The position numbers and the translations under genes were made by a program. This document shows, one piece after another, positions 45,287 through 54,828 of a stretch of DNA of 64,000 nucleotides (positions are counted from its first letter, which is position 1; every line of letters begins with the position of its first letter). Source of the stretch: Candidatus Coproplasma stercoravium (lineage in GTDB: Bacteria; Bacillota; Clostridia; Christensenellales; Borkfalkiaceae); contig DVFR01000032.1 in NCBI GenBank assembly GCA_018713165.1, forward strand, positions 1 through 64,000. Reading direction: 5' to 3'. The notes below the pieces were generated by a model. The model was not told the DNA's origin. It saw only the letters and a program-made list of their open reading frames with translations, and did not search any database.

Positions 45287-45379
45287 GTTTTTTAGCCGGG
45301 TGCGGCAAATTTTGGCGCACAGGGCAATTTTTGCAACTTGCGCACCTGTTTTAAGTGCGCTTTGAAGGACGGTTTTTAT

Positions 45380-46636
45380 ATGTCAGAATACACCGACGAC
45401 ATCAGAAAAAAAATTTCGCAGATAGTGCGCTTCCCCTCCTACCAGCAACCCGCGGAGAGAGGCATGCCTTTCGGCGCGCCCGCTGCCGAGGCGCTCACAT
45501 ACTTTCTGAGCCTGGCAAAGAACATGGGGTTTGAAACGCACAACTACGATAATTACGCCGGCGAAGTTATATTCGGCGAAGGCGAAGAGTTTGCGGTTTT
45601 AGCCCACCTCGACGTAGTTCCCGCGGGCAGCGGCTGGACGCACGACCCCTTCGGCGGGGAGATTGACAACGCCGCAAGGCGCATCTGGGGCAGGGGAACC
45701 ATGGACGACAAGGGCCCCGCCATAATAATGCTGTATTGCCTGAAAGCGCTCAAAGACGAGGGTTTTGCGCCCTCGCGCAAGATAAAGCTGATTGTCGGCT
45801 GCAACGAAGAGACGGGCTGGGCGTGCATGGAGCACTACAAAAAGGTCGCGCACATGCCCGAAGAGGGAATTTCGCCCGACGCCGACTTCCCCGTGATTTA
45901 CGCCGAAAAGGGCATACTCCACTTAAAGCTTAAATTCACCGTAAAGGGCGCGAAATTTGCCGAACTCAAGGGCGGCGAGCGCGCAAATATGGTGTGCGAT
46001 TTGTGTACGGCTTCCGCCGACGCCTCCTTCGGCGACCCCTCCGCATACGGACTTGCGCTCGAGAACGGCAAAGTCGTATCGCGCGGAAAATCGGCGCACG
46101 GCTCCACGCCCGACGAGGGAGTGAACGCCATAGAGCCCATGCTCCGTTACTTAAAGCTGGGCGGCATAGCCGACATTCTTTTCAAAGAAAAGCTCGGACT
46201 CAAGGGGCTTAAAGACGAGACGGGCGAGCTTACGCTCTCGCCCGACGTGATAAAGAGCTGCGGCGACGAAATATTTATCACCTGCGACATACGCTACCCC
46301 GCAACGCTCACCGAGGAATATATTTTAAGCATCGTCGGCGGATACGGCATACCCTACGAGATAACCAATTCGCAGGCGCCGCTGTACGGCGAGAAGGACG
46401 GTTTCCTCGTGAAAACGTTGTGCGACGTTTACAACGAGGTGTGCGGCACAAACGCGCAGCCGATAGCGATAGGCGGCGGAACTTACGCAAGGGCATTGAA
46501 GCGCGGCGCGGCGTTCGGCCCCGAGGAGGCGGGCGAAGAGAGCACCATTCACCAGGCGAACGAATATATCACCTTCGACAAGATTGAAAAGTGCTTTAAA
46601 ATATACAAGCTCGCGCTTGAAAGACTTACAAAGTAA
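45380..46636 (+). CDS. PepV-like M20 dipeptidase
   Basis: A zinc-dependent peptidase: VLAHLDVVPAG holds the first metal histidine, GRGTMDDKGPA the bridging aspartate, CNEETGWACMEHY the catalytic glutamate pair, and SPDADFPVIYAEKG the next ligand. A lid domain insertion follows (about residues 190-320), and GGGTYAR precedes the C-terminal histidine (STIHQANEY). PepV-type enzymes cleave dipeptides in the cytoplasm. The ATG at 45380 gives 418 residues, somewhat shorter than Lactobacillus PepV (about 470). Confidence 0.92.
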   Translation: MSEYTDDIRKKISQIVRFPSYQQPAERGMPFGAPAAEALTYFLSLAKNMGFETHNYDNYAGEVIFGEGEEFAVLAHLDVVPAGSGWTHDPFGGEIDNAARRIWGRGTMDDKGPAIIMLYCLKALKDEGFAPSRKIKLIVGCNEETGWACMEHYKKVAHMPEEGISPDADFPVIYAEKGILHLKLKFTVKGAKFAELKGGERANMVCDLCTASADASFGDPSAYGLALENGKVVSRGKSAHGSTPDEGVNAIEPMLRYLKLGGIADILFKEKLGLKGLKDETGELTLSPDVIKSCGDEIFITCDIRYPATLTEEYILSIVGGYGIPYEITNSQAPLYGEKDGFLVKTLCDVYNEVCGTNAQPIAIGGGTYARALKRGAAFGPEEAGEESTIHQANEYITFDKIEKCFKIYKLALERLTK

Positions 46637-46739
46637 GGCACCGTAAAAAAATTCGGAGCTGCGGCAACGCGGAAAAGAGCGCGCTGCCGCAGCCGATTTA
46701 AATTTTAAAACACTTTTTGCAAAACCGTTAAATAAAGTT

Positions 46740-46768
46740 TTGACAAAACCATAAAAATATGGTATATT
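46740..46768 (+). promoter_or_regulatory. Promoter of tRNA-Ser
   Basis: TTGACA (46740-46745), 17 bp, TATATT (46763-46768), about 77 nt before the mature tRNA 5' end. Confidence 0.8.
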
Positions 46769-46844
46769 GTGAAAGTCGTCACGCAAAACAAATAATTTGC
46801 GGCGGCGCGCGCAGACAAGAGCTATCTGCGCGGAATAAGTACAT

Positions 46845-46935
46845 GCAGATGTACCCAAGTGGCTCAAGGGGCTCCCCTGCTAAGGGAGTAGTGCGGGAAA
46901 CTGCAGCGTGAGTTCAAATCTCACCATCTGCGCCA
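46845..46935 (+). tRNA. tRNA-Ser (anticodon GCU)
   Basis: The acceptor stem GCAGATG/CATCTGC, the anticodon loop CTGCTAA within CTCCC/GGGAG, a long variable arm (TGCGGGAAACTGCA region), the T arm GTGAG-TTCAAAT-CTCAC, discriminator G and an encoded CCA are all visible. The long variable arm and G73 fit serine; the anticodon reads AGC/AGU. Confidence 0.95.
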
Positions 46936-46972
46936 AAAATACGGAGAGGATAAATTTCCTCTCCGTATTTTT
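46936..46972 (+). terminator. Terminator of tRNA-Ser
   Basis: AAAATACGGAGAGGA / TCCTCTCCGTATTTT stem directly after the CCA end. Confidence 0.85.
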
Positions 46973-47121
46973 GGTTGTTAACTTGTATTATGGTGAGATT
47001 TGAGGGTGGGAGGCGCGAGCGGGAGCGAGCGGTTTGCGTGCGGATTAGAAAATAGCGGTGCTCAAAGCGCAAACTGAAAGGCGGGCACCCGCCTTTCACC
47101 GGGGCGCGTCCGCTAAAGGCG

Positions 47122-47142
47122 CAAATCTCACCATCTGCGCCA
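47122..47142 (+). repeat. Second copy of the tRNA-Ser 3' end (possible attachment-site duplicate)
   Basis: CAAATCTCACCATCTGCGCC plus a final A repeats exactly the 3' end of tRNA-Ser (46915-46935), 207 bp downstream. There is no tRNA body before it. Confidence 0.7.
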
Positions 47143-47147
47143 GTTTA

Positions 47148-47190
47148 TTCACAAAAATGCCGCGCCGGCCGAGCGCGGCATTTTTCGTGA
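47148..47190 (+). repeat. Solitary first hairpin of the structured element (copy E)
   Basis: TTCACAAAAATGCCGCGC then a GGCCGA loop and the complementary arm ending TTTTTCGTGA: same ends and loop as hairpin 1 of copies A-D, without the other four hairpins. It could also act as a terminator. Confidence 0.55.
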
Positions 47191-47393
47191 GCCCGAGAGA
47201 TCAAGTTTTCGCGGCATTCTCCCCCATTTTTTTGCTGTAAAAAAAGTAATATAATAGTTTTTATAAAACTTTGTTTGGTATTGCTTTTTATTTATATCGG
47301 CGCTATACTGTAAGACAGATATTCCGTTAAACAACAATCTGATAAAATCACAAATTTAAATTTTTAAATGTTCTTCAAACCCGGTGAAACGTT

Positions 47394-48188
47394 ATGAAAT
47401 TTGAAATGTGGTCGGTCTGGCACTATCTGCTGATAATTGCACCCGCCGTTATAATCGCAGCACTGTATTTCCCGCTCCGTAAAAAGAGCTACAAAACGAA
47501 ATATATCGTCGGAGTCGTCATAGGCATAATTTCGCTGGGCATTCTTTTGCTCAGAAATATAGATATATATGTCAGGACAGGCTTTACGCCCGATATCATC
47601 CCTCTTCAGGTATGCCACTTCGGCAATATCATGGTATTCGTGGCGCTCGTGTTCCGCAGCAAAACGGCCGCGTCCGTCGCATGGTGCCTCAACCTGATTG
47701 CGGCGTTCGGTTCGCTCATATTCGCCGACGCGCTCGAAGGATATGCCACCATTCTCGCCATCAGGCCGCAGACCTATATCTGGGGGCATATATTAATCGT
47801 AGTCGGCGCGCTGTATGCCGTGATTATGAAGATAGTGAGAATCGACCTGAAATCGTTTTTCATCGGAGTGGCCGTTCTGTTTGCCCTGCTTATCCCGTCG
47901 ATAATACTCAATTCCTATTTCAACGACGTATGCGGGATGGACTGCAACTACTTCTATATATACAATTCAGAGGGCGCGCCTTTCGGCTTTTTATATATCG
48001 GCGAACGGGCGCAGTACGGCTGGTTCACGATAAACTGGATATACACTATACTCGTCGTCGTTATAGCTTTTGCCGTTATGTTCGGAATTTACAACATCCA
48101 GAAGCTGTTGTATCTTAAAGACAAAGATTATAAGACCTGCAATATATTTACGGCATTGAAAAAGAGAAAAACAGCGGATAAACAGTAA
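47394..48188 (+). CDS. YwaF/TMEM164-family membrane protein
   Basis: About seven membrane helices in 264 residues. The pattern (WSVWHYLLI at the start, LPLQVCHF-like IIPLQVCHFGNI, WCLNLIAAFGS, GHILIVVGALY) is that of the YwaF (TIGR02206) family. Bacterial function is unknown; the animal relative TMEM164 is an acyltransferase in ether-lipid metabolism. The ribosome site is weak (GGTG). Assignment is by pattern memory. Confidence 0.65.
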   Translation: MKFEMWSVWHYLLIIAPAVIIAALYFPLRKKSYKTKYIVGVVIGIISLGILLLRNIDIYVRTGFTPDIIPLQVCHFGNIMVFVALVFRSKTAASVAWCLNLIAAFGSLIFADALEGYATILAIRPQTYIWGHILIVVGALYAVIMKIVRIDLKSFFIGVAVLFALLIPSIILNSYFNDVCGMDCNYFYIYNSEGAPFGFLYIGERAQYGWFTINWIYTILVVVIAFAVMFGIYNIQKLLYLKDKDYKTCNIFTALKKRKTADKQ

Positions 48189-48280
48189 AAACCCCTCCGC
48201 CGCGATAAAACCATTGCCCGAGAAACCCGCCGCCACGGCGCAGCGGATAATAAAAATTTATATATTTTTGTGTGCGAAGC

Positions 48281-48309
48281 TTGCAATGGCGTTTGCCGTG
48301 TGCTAAAAT
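48281..48309 (+). promoter_or_regulatory. Promoter of the SGNH hydrolase
   Basis: TTGCAA (48281-48286), 17 bp, TAAAAT (48304-48309). Confidence 0.65.
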
Positions 48310-48344
48310 AATATTCAAGAGTAACATAACTTCTGAGGGGATAT

Positions 48345-48953
48345 ATGAAAATTGTTTTTATCGGCGATTCAATCACCGACTGCGAACGCGACAGAGCAGA
48401 CGAAAACTCGCTCGGCAACGGCTACGTTAAAATACTTGCCGACAAGCTCCGCCCTATCTATCCGGATATGGACATTCAGCTTGTAAACAAGGGCATAAGC
48501 GGCAACGAGGTTTGCGACGTGCTCGCGCGCGTACAGAAGGACGTGATAGACTTAAAGCCCGACGCCGCCGTTTTGATGATAGGCGTAAACAATGCGCTCC
48601 ACCAGTTCAAATACGGCAAACAGCTCGACTTCAGGCAGTTCGAGCGCGACTTCAAAGAGCTGCTGACGAAGATAAAGGACGCAGGGATAGTGCTTATCGT
48701 ACTCGAACCCTTCCTCATGCCCGCGCCCGACAAACTGAGAATGCGCCCGCTCTTTAACAAGGAGCTCGAAATCATCCACCGCATCGCCGTGGAACTTGCC
48801 GACGAATTTGTGGCGTACGACGAAATGTTCAACGGACTTTCGGAATCTATCCGCTACACCGAATATTCTGCCGACGGCGTGCATCCCACCCACCGCGGCT
48901 CGCGCCTGATTGCCGACACGGCGATAAAGGCGATACGCAAACACCTTATGTAA
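48345..48953 (+). CDS. SGNH/GDSL-family hydrolase
   Basis: IGDSITDCERD carries the nucleophilic serine, MIGVNNALHQF the block III asparagine and DGVHPTHRG the catalytic Asp-His pair. The 202 residues have no signal peptide, so it acts in the cytoplasm, probably as an esterase or deacetylase on sugars or lipids. GAGGGG lies six bases before the ATG. Confidence 0.9.
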   Translation: MKIVFIGDSITDCERDRADENSLGNGYVKILADKLRPIYPDMDIQLVNKGISGNEVCDVLARVQKDVIDLKPDAAVLMIGVNNALHQFKYGKQLDFRQFERDFKELLTKIKDAGIVLIVLEPFLMPAPDKLRMRPLFNKELEIIHRIAVELADEFVAYDEMFNGLSESIRYTEYSADGVHPTHRGSRLIADTAIKAIRKHLM

Positions 48954-48981
48954 TCTGATTTACACAACACTACTTCTTTGA

Positions 48982-49030
48982 AAATAAAAGAGCGTGCGGC
49001 ACGATTTTTGCGCCGCACGCTCTTTTATTT
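48982..49030. terminator. Shared bidirectional terminator
   Basis: A perfect 19-bp stem (AAATAAAAGAGCGTGCGGC and complement) lies between the convergent SGNH hydrolase and malic enzyme genes. Confidence 0.88.
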
Positions 49031-49039
49031 TACATCGCT

Positions 49040-50215
49040 TTATTTGCCCTGCCTTGCAACGCCGCTGCGGATTGCCGCCTCCGCCACCGACTTTGCAACC
49101 GCCTTGTGCGTTTCAAGGTCGTACGCATACGGCAGGATATAGTCGGGAGAGAGCCTGTCGCCCACGCATGCGGCGATGCCGTGCGAAGCCGCGAGCATCA
49201 TATCGAAGTTGATATCCCGCGCGCGGACGTCGAGCGCGCCGCGGAACAATCCGGGGAACACGAGCACGTTGTTTATCTGGTTTGGCTTTTCGGAAGAGCC
49301 CGTGCCAACAACCGCCGCGCCCGCCTCCAACGCGTCCTCGCGCGAGATTTCGGGTACGGGATTGGCGCAACTGAACACTATCGCGCCCTTTGCCATGCTG
49401 CGCACCATATCTTTGCTCACGCAATTGGGCGCGGATACGCCTATGAACACGTCGGCGCCCTTCATCGCGTCGGCAAGCGAACCTGCAAGGTTGCGCGCGT
49501 TGGTTATCTGCGCCATCTCCGTCTGGGCGGCGTTCATGCCCTGCGCGCCCCTGTATATCGTGCCGAACCTGTCGCACATGACGATGTCGGCAACGCCCAG
49601 CTTTAAGAGATACTTTGCAATGGCGATGCCCGCCGCACCCGCGCCGTTAATTACGAGACGGAGTGAGGAAACCTCCTTGTTTACCACCTTTGCGGCGTTT
49701 ATTAGCGCCGCCGCCATAACGATAGCCGTGCCGTGCTGGTCGTCGTGGAATACGGGAATATCCAGCTCCTTTTTAAGCCTCGACTCTATTTCAAAGCACC
49801 TCGGCGCAGAGATATCCTCGAGATTGATGCCGCCGAACGAGCCCGATATCAGTTTTATCGTTTCAACAATTTCGTCTACGTCCTTCGACTTTATGCAAAG
49901 AGGGTAGGCGTCTACGCCGCCGTATGCCTTGAACAGCGCGCACTTGCCCTCCATCACGGGCATCCCCGCCTCGGGGCCAATGTCGCCGAGCCCAAGAACG
50001 GCGGTGCCGTCGGTTTTTACCGGCACGGTGTTCCACCTGCGCGTGAGCGTGAAGCTGAGTTCGGGATTGTCGCGGATGGCGAGGCAGGGCTCGGCTACGC
50101 CGGGGGTGTACGCAAGCGAGAGAGCCTCGCGGCTGTCTACGGGTACGCGCACCTTTGTTTCAATCTTGCCCCGCCATTCGGCATGCTTTTTTAAAGATTC
50201 CTGCCTGTAATTCAT
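49040..50215 (-). CDS. Malic enzyme (oxaloacetate-decarboxylating malate dehydrogenase)
   Basis: VSDSREALSLAYTPGVAEPC-like N-terminus, TDGTAVLGLGDIGPEAGMPVMEGK and FHDDQHGTA (metal and substrate site) identify the short bacterial malic enzymes. The nucleotide fold is LVINGAGAAGIAIAKYL. It converts malate to pyruvate and CO2 with NAD(P)H. The 391 residues are normal for the short form. AGGAG precedes the ATG. Single-gene unit. Confidence 0.95.
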   Translation of the reverse strand: MNYRQESLKKHAEWRGKIETKVRVPVDSREALSLAYTPGVAEPCLAIRDNPELSFTLTRRWNTVPVKTDGTAVLGLGDIGPEAGMPVMEGKCALFKAYGGVDAYPLCIKSKDVDEIVETIKLISGSFGGINLEDISAPRCFEIESRLKKELDIPVFHDDQHGTAIVMAAALINAAKVVNKEVSSLRLVINGAGAAGIAIAKYLLKLGVADIVMCDRFGTIYRGAQGMNAAQTEMAQITNARNLAGSLADAMKGADVFIGVSAPNCVSKDMVRSMAKGAIVFSCANPVPEISREDALEAGAAVVGTGSSEKPNQINNVLVFPGLFRGALDVRARDINFDMMLAASHGIAACVGDRLSPDYILPYAYDLETHKAVAKSVAEAAIRSGVARQGK

Positions 50216-50274
50216 TAGTTCCTCTCCTTCCTGTCCGTAAAATGTCGGTCTGTTGCCGTCCGATTTTTATAATT

Positions 50275-50303
50275 ATTCTACAACAAAAATTTTATATTGT
50301 AAA
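50275..50303 (-). promoter_or_regulatory. Promoter of malic enzyme
   Basis: TTTACA (50303-50298), 17 bp, TAGAAT (50280-50275). Confidence 0.7.
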
Positions 50304-50451
50304 ATAATATTGCCGCATAAAAAAACATACTTTATATAATTTCACAAAATTTCGGGGCACGAAAACTTTCGCGCCCCGCAGCAATTCAGACATTTATATT
50401 ATCCATACTTTTATCTGCCCGTTTAAAAAGCCATGCGCCCGCAGCCGGAAC

Positions 50452-53169
50452 TCACAAAGGCGGCTGTGCCGACCGCGCCGTTTTCGCCCTGCGCGCGCGG
50501 CGCGCCTTAACTGCAAAGAGCCTGCCGCCCGCAAGAGGAATCTGCCTGCCGCGGCGCCTGTCTTTAAAGCGCAGAACCGCCTTATACAGCTCGCCCACGA
50601 GCACCACGGAGAGCGAAAGGGCGGTAACTATGCCCCATTGAACGGCATTCAGGGCGGTAAGCCCGAACGCCGATTCGAGAGGAGGCACGACGCACAGGAG
50701 CACGTTTATGCCCACGCCCGCAAGCACCGTTGCGATGAGTATTTTGTTGGTGAACAGCCCCGAAAACGCCGAGGCGCGCTCAGACCGCGTATTGAACGCG
50801 TGGAAGAGTTCGAGGAAGGATATTGTGAGGAAGGTCATCGTGCTCGCAACGGCATTCCCCCACGCCGCCAGCGCGCCGATAAACACGCCGAGCGTCACGG
50901 CCGTCATATACAGCCCGAAAAAGAGCACCGAAAGCATCGCCCCGCGCGAAAACAGCGCCTTTTCCGCCCGCTCGGGCGGTCTGTGCATCGCGTAGTCGTC
51001 GGCGCGTTCGCACCCAAGCGCAAGCACGGGAAAACTGTCGGTTATAAGGTTTATCCAAAGCAGTTGCGTGGAGCGGAGAAAATCGAAATTGAAGAACGCG
51101 AGCGAGGCGACGAGCACGGCGAGCACTTCGGCAAGGTTGGTCGCGAGGAAAAAGCATATCGTCTTTTTTATGTTCGAGAAAATGCGCCTGCCCTCGCGCA
51201 CGGCGGCGACTATCGTCGTGAAATTGTCGTCGGTGATAACCATGTCGGAGGCGTTTTTGGTCACGTCGGTGCCGCTCTTGCCCATGGCTATGCCTATATC
51301 CGCCGTTTTTATGCTCGGCGCGTCGTTCACACCGTCGCCCGTCATCGCGACGACGTTGCCGTTCTCCTTCAGATGCGTGACTATGGCGTTTTTATGCCTC
51401 GGCGTAACGCGGGCAAAAACCGTACACCTTTTAACCGCCTCGCGCCACTCGGCTGGGGTCATTCTGTCGAGTTCCTCGCCCGAGGCGACCTGCTCCTCCC
51501 GCTCGGCTATGCCCGCCTTTTTTGCTATCGCGTACGCCGTCTTTTTGTGGTCGCCCGTAATCATTACGGTGGTGATTCCCGCGCGCACGCACTCCTTCAC
51601 CGCCTGTTCCACGCCCTCTTTGAGCGGGTCGGTCATTCCGCACAGTCCCAGATATATCAGCCCGCTCTCCCTCGCGCTGCCGTCGCAGTAAGCAAACGCA
51701 AGCACGCGCAGGGCGCGGCCGCTCATCCCGTCGCTGCTTTCAAGAATTCGTTTTTTGTCATCGGGGGTAAGCGGACGCACGCCGCCTTCAGTAAAAATGC
51801 GCGTGCACGACTTTATCAAAACGTCGGGCGCGCCCTTTGAAAAGGAGAATTCACCCGCATATATATCCGAATTACCGCCGTTTTGCGCGGCGGCGGTACC
51901 GCTCTTTGCGGCAAGTTTTACGCCCACCGTCATCATCTTCCTCTCGGAAGAGAACGGAATTTCGGCAAGGCGCGAAAATTCGGGCTTTTCTTCGTGCAGG
52001 CAGGCGTATTCCTTTACGGCGACCTCCGTCGGGTCGCCCATATATGCGCCCCTTTCGCCCTTCACGTTCACGCACGCGTGCATGCACAGATACAATTTTT
52101 TCCTCGCGGCGGGAGCGCAGTCGACTTCGGCGACGCGCATTTTATTTTCTGTCAAAGTGCCCGTTTTATCGGTGCACACGTAGTTGCACCCGCCCAGCGT
52201 TTCCACCGATTTGAGCTTGCGTATAACCACGTTCTTTTTGCTCATGCGCTGAACGCCCATCGCCATTATTATGGTGACGACGGCGGGCAGCCCCTCGGGA
52301 ATGGCGGCGACGGCTATCGCGACGGCGGTCATAAAATTCTGCGCTATACCCTCCCGCCGCGCAATGAGCGAGAGCACGAAAATTACCACCGTTACGGCGA
52401 GCACGAAACCCGTTATAAATTTTCCCAGTTTGTTTAAGCTGTTTTCGAGCGGGGTCGGGCTATCCTTCGCGCCCGAGAGCATTGCGGCAATTTTTCCGAT
52501 TTCGGTATTCATTCCCGTGGCGTACACCACAGCCGTCGCCGTGCCGCTCAATACATACGACGAAGAGAAGAGAATATTGGTCTGCGCCGAAGGCGGAACG
52601 TTTTCGCCCGAAACTTTCGCCGCCGACTTCGCCTCGCCCACGCTCTCGCCCGTGAGGGCGCTTTCGTCGCATTTAAGCGCCGCGCAGGAGAGTATGCGGC
52701 AGTCGGCGGGCACCATATCCCCCTCCGAAAGGGTGATAACATCGCCCGGGACGAGTTCCTCGCTGTTTATGGCTACATCTCTGCCGCCGCGGCGGCACTT
52801 TACCGTGCATACCGAAAGTTTTTTTAAATTTTCGATTGCCTTATCCGCGCGGTATTGCTGAACGGCGCCCACGGCGGCGTTTAAAAGAATTATAAACAGA
52901 ATAATAAAGGTATCGGTCAAATCGGAGCGGTCGCCCGAAATGAAGGCTATCACCGCGGTGACGGCGGCGGCAGCCATTAAAAGAATGGTCATAACGTCTT
53001 TAAACTGTGCGATAAACAGTTTAAAGAAACCTGTTTTTTTGCCTTTTTCGAGCGCGTTTGCGCCGTATTTCTGCAAGCGGAGCTTAGCCTCTTCGTCGGA
53101 AATGCCGACAGGGGACGAGCCGAGGCTTTTGAGCGCCTCCTCCGCCCCCGAACGGTAAAAGTTGAACAT
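50452..53169 (-). CDS. P-type Ca2+-transporting ATPase (P2A/SERCA-like)
   Basis: A cation transporter with N-terminal domain (SDEEAKLRLQKYGANALEKGKK), actuator ALTGESV, phosphorylation site CTDKTGTLTENKM and hinge MTGDGVNDAPSI. The membrane motif PEGLPAVVTIIMAMGVQRM is in the M4 ion site, and M6 reads LLWINLITDSFPVLALG (N and D present), as in calcium pumps. It should expel Ca2+ from the cell. The 905 residues end in a basic Arg-rich tail. GAGGTGACT precedes the ATG. Confidence 0.92.
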   Translation of the reverse strand: MFNFYRSGAEEALKSLGSSPVGISDEEAKLRLQKYGANALEKGKKTGFFKLFIAQFKDVMTILLMAAAAVTAVIAFISGDRSDLTDTFIILFIILLNAAVGAVQQYRADKAIENLKKLSVCTVKCRRGGRDVAINSEELVPGDVITLSEGDMVPADCRILSCAALKCDESALTGESVGEAKSAAKVSGENVPPSAQTNILFSSSYVLSGTATAVVYATGMNTEIGKIAAMLSGAKDSPTPLENSLNKLGKFITGFVLAVTVVIFVLSLIARREGIAQNFMTAVAIAVAAIPEGLPAVVTIIMAMGVQRMSKKNVVIRKLKSVETLGGCNYVCTDKTGTLTENKMRVAEVDCAPAARKKLYLCMHACVNVKGERGAYMGDPTEVAVKEYACLHEEKPEFSRLAEIPFSSERKMMTVGVKLAAKSGTAAAQNGGNSDIYAGEFSFSKGAPDVLIKSCTRIFTEGGVRPLTPDDKKRILESSDGMSGRALRVLAFAYCDGSARESGLIYLGLCGMTDPLKEGVEQAVKECVRAGITTVMITGDHKKTAYAIAKKAGIAEREEQVASGEELDRMTPAEWREAVKRCTVFARVTPRHKNAIVTHLKENGNVVAMTGDGVNDAPSIKTADIGIAMGKSGTDVTKNASDMVITDDNFTTIVAAVREGRRIFSNIKKTICFFLATNLAEVLAVLVASLAFFNFDFLRSTQLLWINLITDSFPVLALGCERADDYAMHRPPERAEKALFSRGAMLSVLFFGLYMTAVTLGVFIGALAAWGNAVASTMTFLTISFLELFHAFNTRSERASAFSGLFTNKILIATVLAGVGINVLLCVVPPLESAFGLTALNAVQWGIVTALSLSVVLVGELYKAVLRFKDRRRGRQIPLAGGRLFAVKARRARRAKTARSAQPPL

Positions 53170-53273
53170 CAGTCACCTCAGAGATTGTTAAAATATAGAT
53201 ATTCACCCTCCCGCCGCCGTATGACACCCCCGCCGCAATAGTCAAAACAACAATTCGCATTTTTGGCAAAAAA

Positions 53274-53303
53274 TAAACCCTGCGGTTTTTACCGCAGGGT
53301 TTA
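53274..53303 (-). terminator. Terminator after the truncated pilin-like gene
   Basis: TAAACCCTGCGGT / ACCGCAGGGTTTA stem, eleven bases after the stop codon. Confidence 0.8.
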
Positions 53304-53314
53304 TCAAGTTATCT

Positions 53315-54235
53315 TTAATTTGTTATTGACGAGCCACTGAAATAATTTTCAATCATTGAACTTATCTGACTCAAATCATTAACAGCGAGCCACGCCGTCG
53401 CTTTATATGTCTGACCGTTTATTTCTTTTTGGAATGTTCCACCTAAATTACCGAAGAAGAAATATGTCGCACAAGTGAACTTTATCGTATAAGGCTCATT
53501 TTCACCGTCCTCAACAAAGTAAGAGAAAATCTTATCAATAGGGAAGTAACTATATTGTGTGTCAATTGTTGTATTTTCCCCGTTTACAAGCTGGAAATAA
53601 TCGCCATCATAAACAAAAGTTGATACTCCTTCACCCGGAACAAGTTGCACATTATTATTGTTTGATATATCTATGCTACTCGTATCTATCGAAAGCGTTT
53701 TATTATTCATATTGATACAGCCACCCAACAATGCCGCTTCACCTTGCGATGCGGAAACAGTGCAATTCTCTAAGGTTATATTTTTTAAGGTAAGCTTATT
53801 ATTGCCACCTGCGTGGTATCCCCACAATATGCCGACCTTTTTAGTTTCATACACTGAACTGTCTATTACTTTGACGTTTTCAAATGAAGCATTGCCCGAA
53901 ATATACCCTGCAAAAACTGCTGCTTGTGAGTTCACATACGAGCCTATTGTTGCACTTTCTACAGTTATATCTTTAACCGTTAAATTATTTACAACGGTAA
54001 ACATTGAATTACCGTAACTTGAAGAATAATTTCCGTCTGAATCATGCGCAAGCTGAGCATGTTCAGCGCTTACATATAATCCAGATATAGTCCGACTCGT
54101 ACCATCAACATCCGACTTAAGCGTAACAATAGGGTTCTTACTATAATCCCCGCCAAAATTAACATCCGCACCCATAAGATTTATGTCAGAAGTTAATGTT
54201 ATCGTAATATTTGTGCACGGGATAACAAGGAACAA
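53315..54235 (-). pseudogene. 5'-truncated pilin-like beta-helix surface protein
   Basis: The 306-residue frame begins without start site or signal (TTG, no Shine-Dalgarno). Its body matches the architecture of the pilin-like gene at 36479-38324: a beta-helix with repeated SFENVKVIDSSV / LKNITLENCTVS units, preceded by TITLTSDINLMG, comparable to IQLAEDIDLSG there. The prepilin N-terminus is missing. Base composition is clearly more AT-rich than the neighbours. I read it as a remnant of a second pilin-type adhesin gene. Confidence 0.65.
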
Positions 54236-54816
54236 GGATGAATGAGGAATATATTTCCCGAAAATTAAGAGTACTGTAAATTTTTGCGCATACGCGCCCT
54301 CGGAAGTCTATCCCACTATACACGAAGGCAAAACGGCGTTGGCGATTACTAACAAAATGGTATTTACTGTCAAGTTATGAAAAATTTTATCAAAACCCAA
54401 AATATATTGCAGGATAGCCGCGGCAGACACGGCGCTGCGGCACTATACGGAGATGTTAAAAAACTTGGCGAAAAAACGCCGCGGGCATATTGCCTGCGGC
54501 GATAAGAATTTAAGATTTGTGCCGATAAAAGTGCGCGGTTGAATTTTTGTTCAAACCTGCGGCACTTTTACGACTTCCCCCATCGGCAAAAAACGCTTTG
54601 CCGCTTTTGCCACACCCTGCGCTTTGCCGCGCACCGGCGTTTATGGTTTTTGTTCTGCGGATTTTCCTCCGCTTCACACCTATATTATATTATGCAGAAG
54701 TAAAAAAATGCGCACAAATTTGTAAAAATTAAGTAAAATTTTTTGTTTTTTACAATTACATACCGCCGCGCGCCCTTTTGCCGCGCTTTAAGCTTGCCTT
54801 TTTTGCACGATTGTTT
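54236..54816. other. Intergenic region with decayed sequence
   Basis: Upstream of the truncated pilin-like gene. It holds a CGCCGCGGGCATATTGCCTGCGGCG hairpin (54477-54501) but no frame with a ribosome site. Short plus-strand peptides such as SEVYPTIHEGKTALAITNKM look like debris and could not be assigned. Confidence 0.5.
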
Positions 54817-54828
54817 TAAACTGTAAAC

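Noticed and set aside
47000-47142. A second tRNA-Ser gene
   Set aside because: Only the T-arm/acceptor 3' part is present; no 5' acceptor strand, D arm or anticodon arm.
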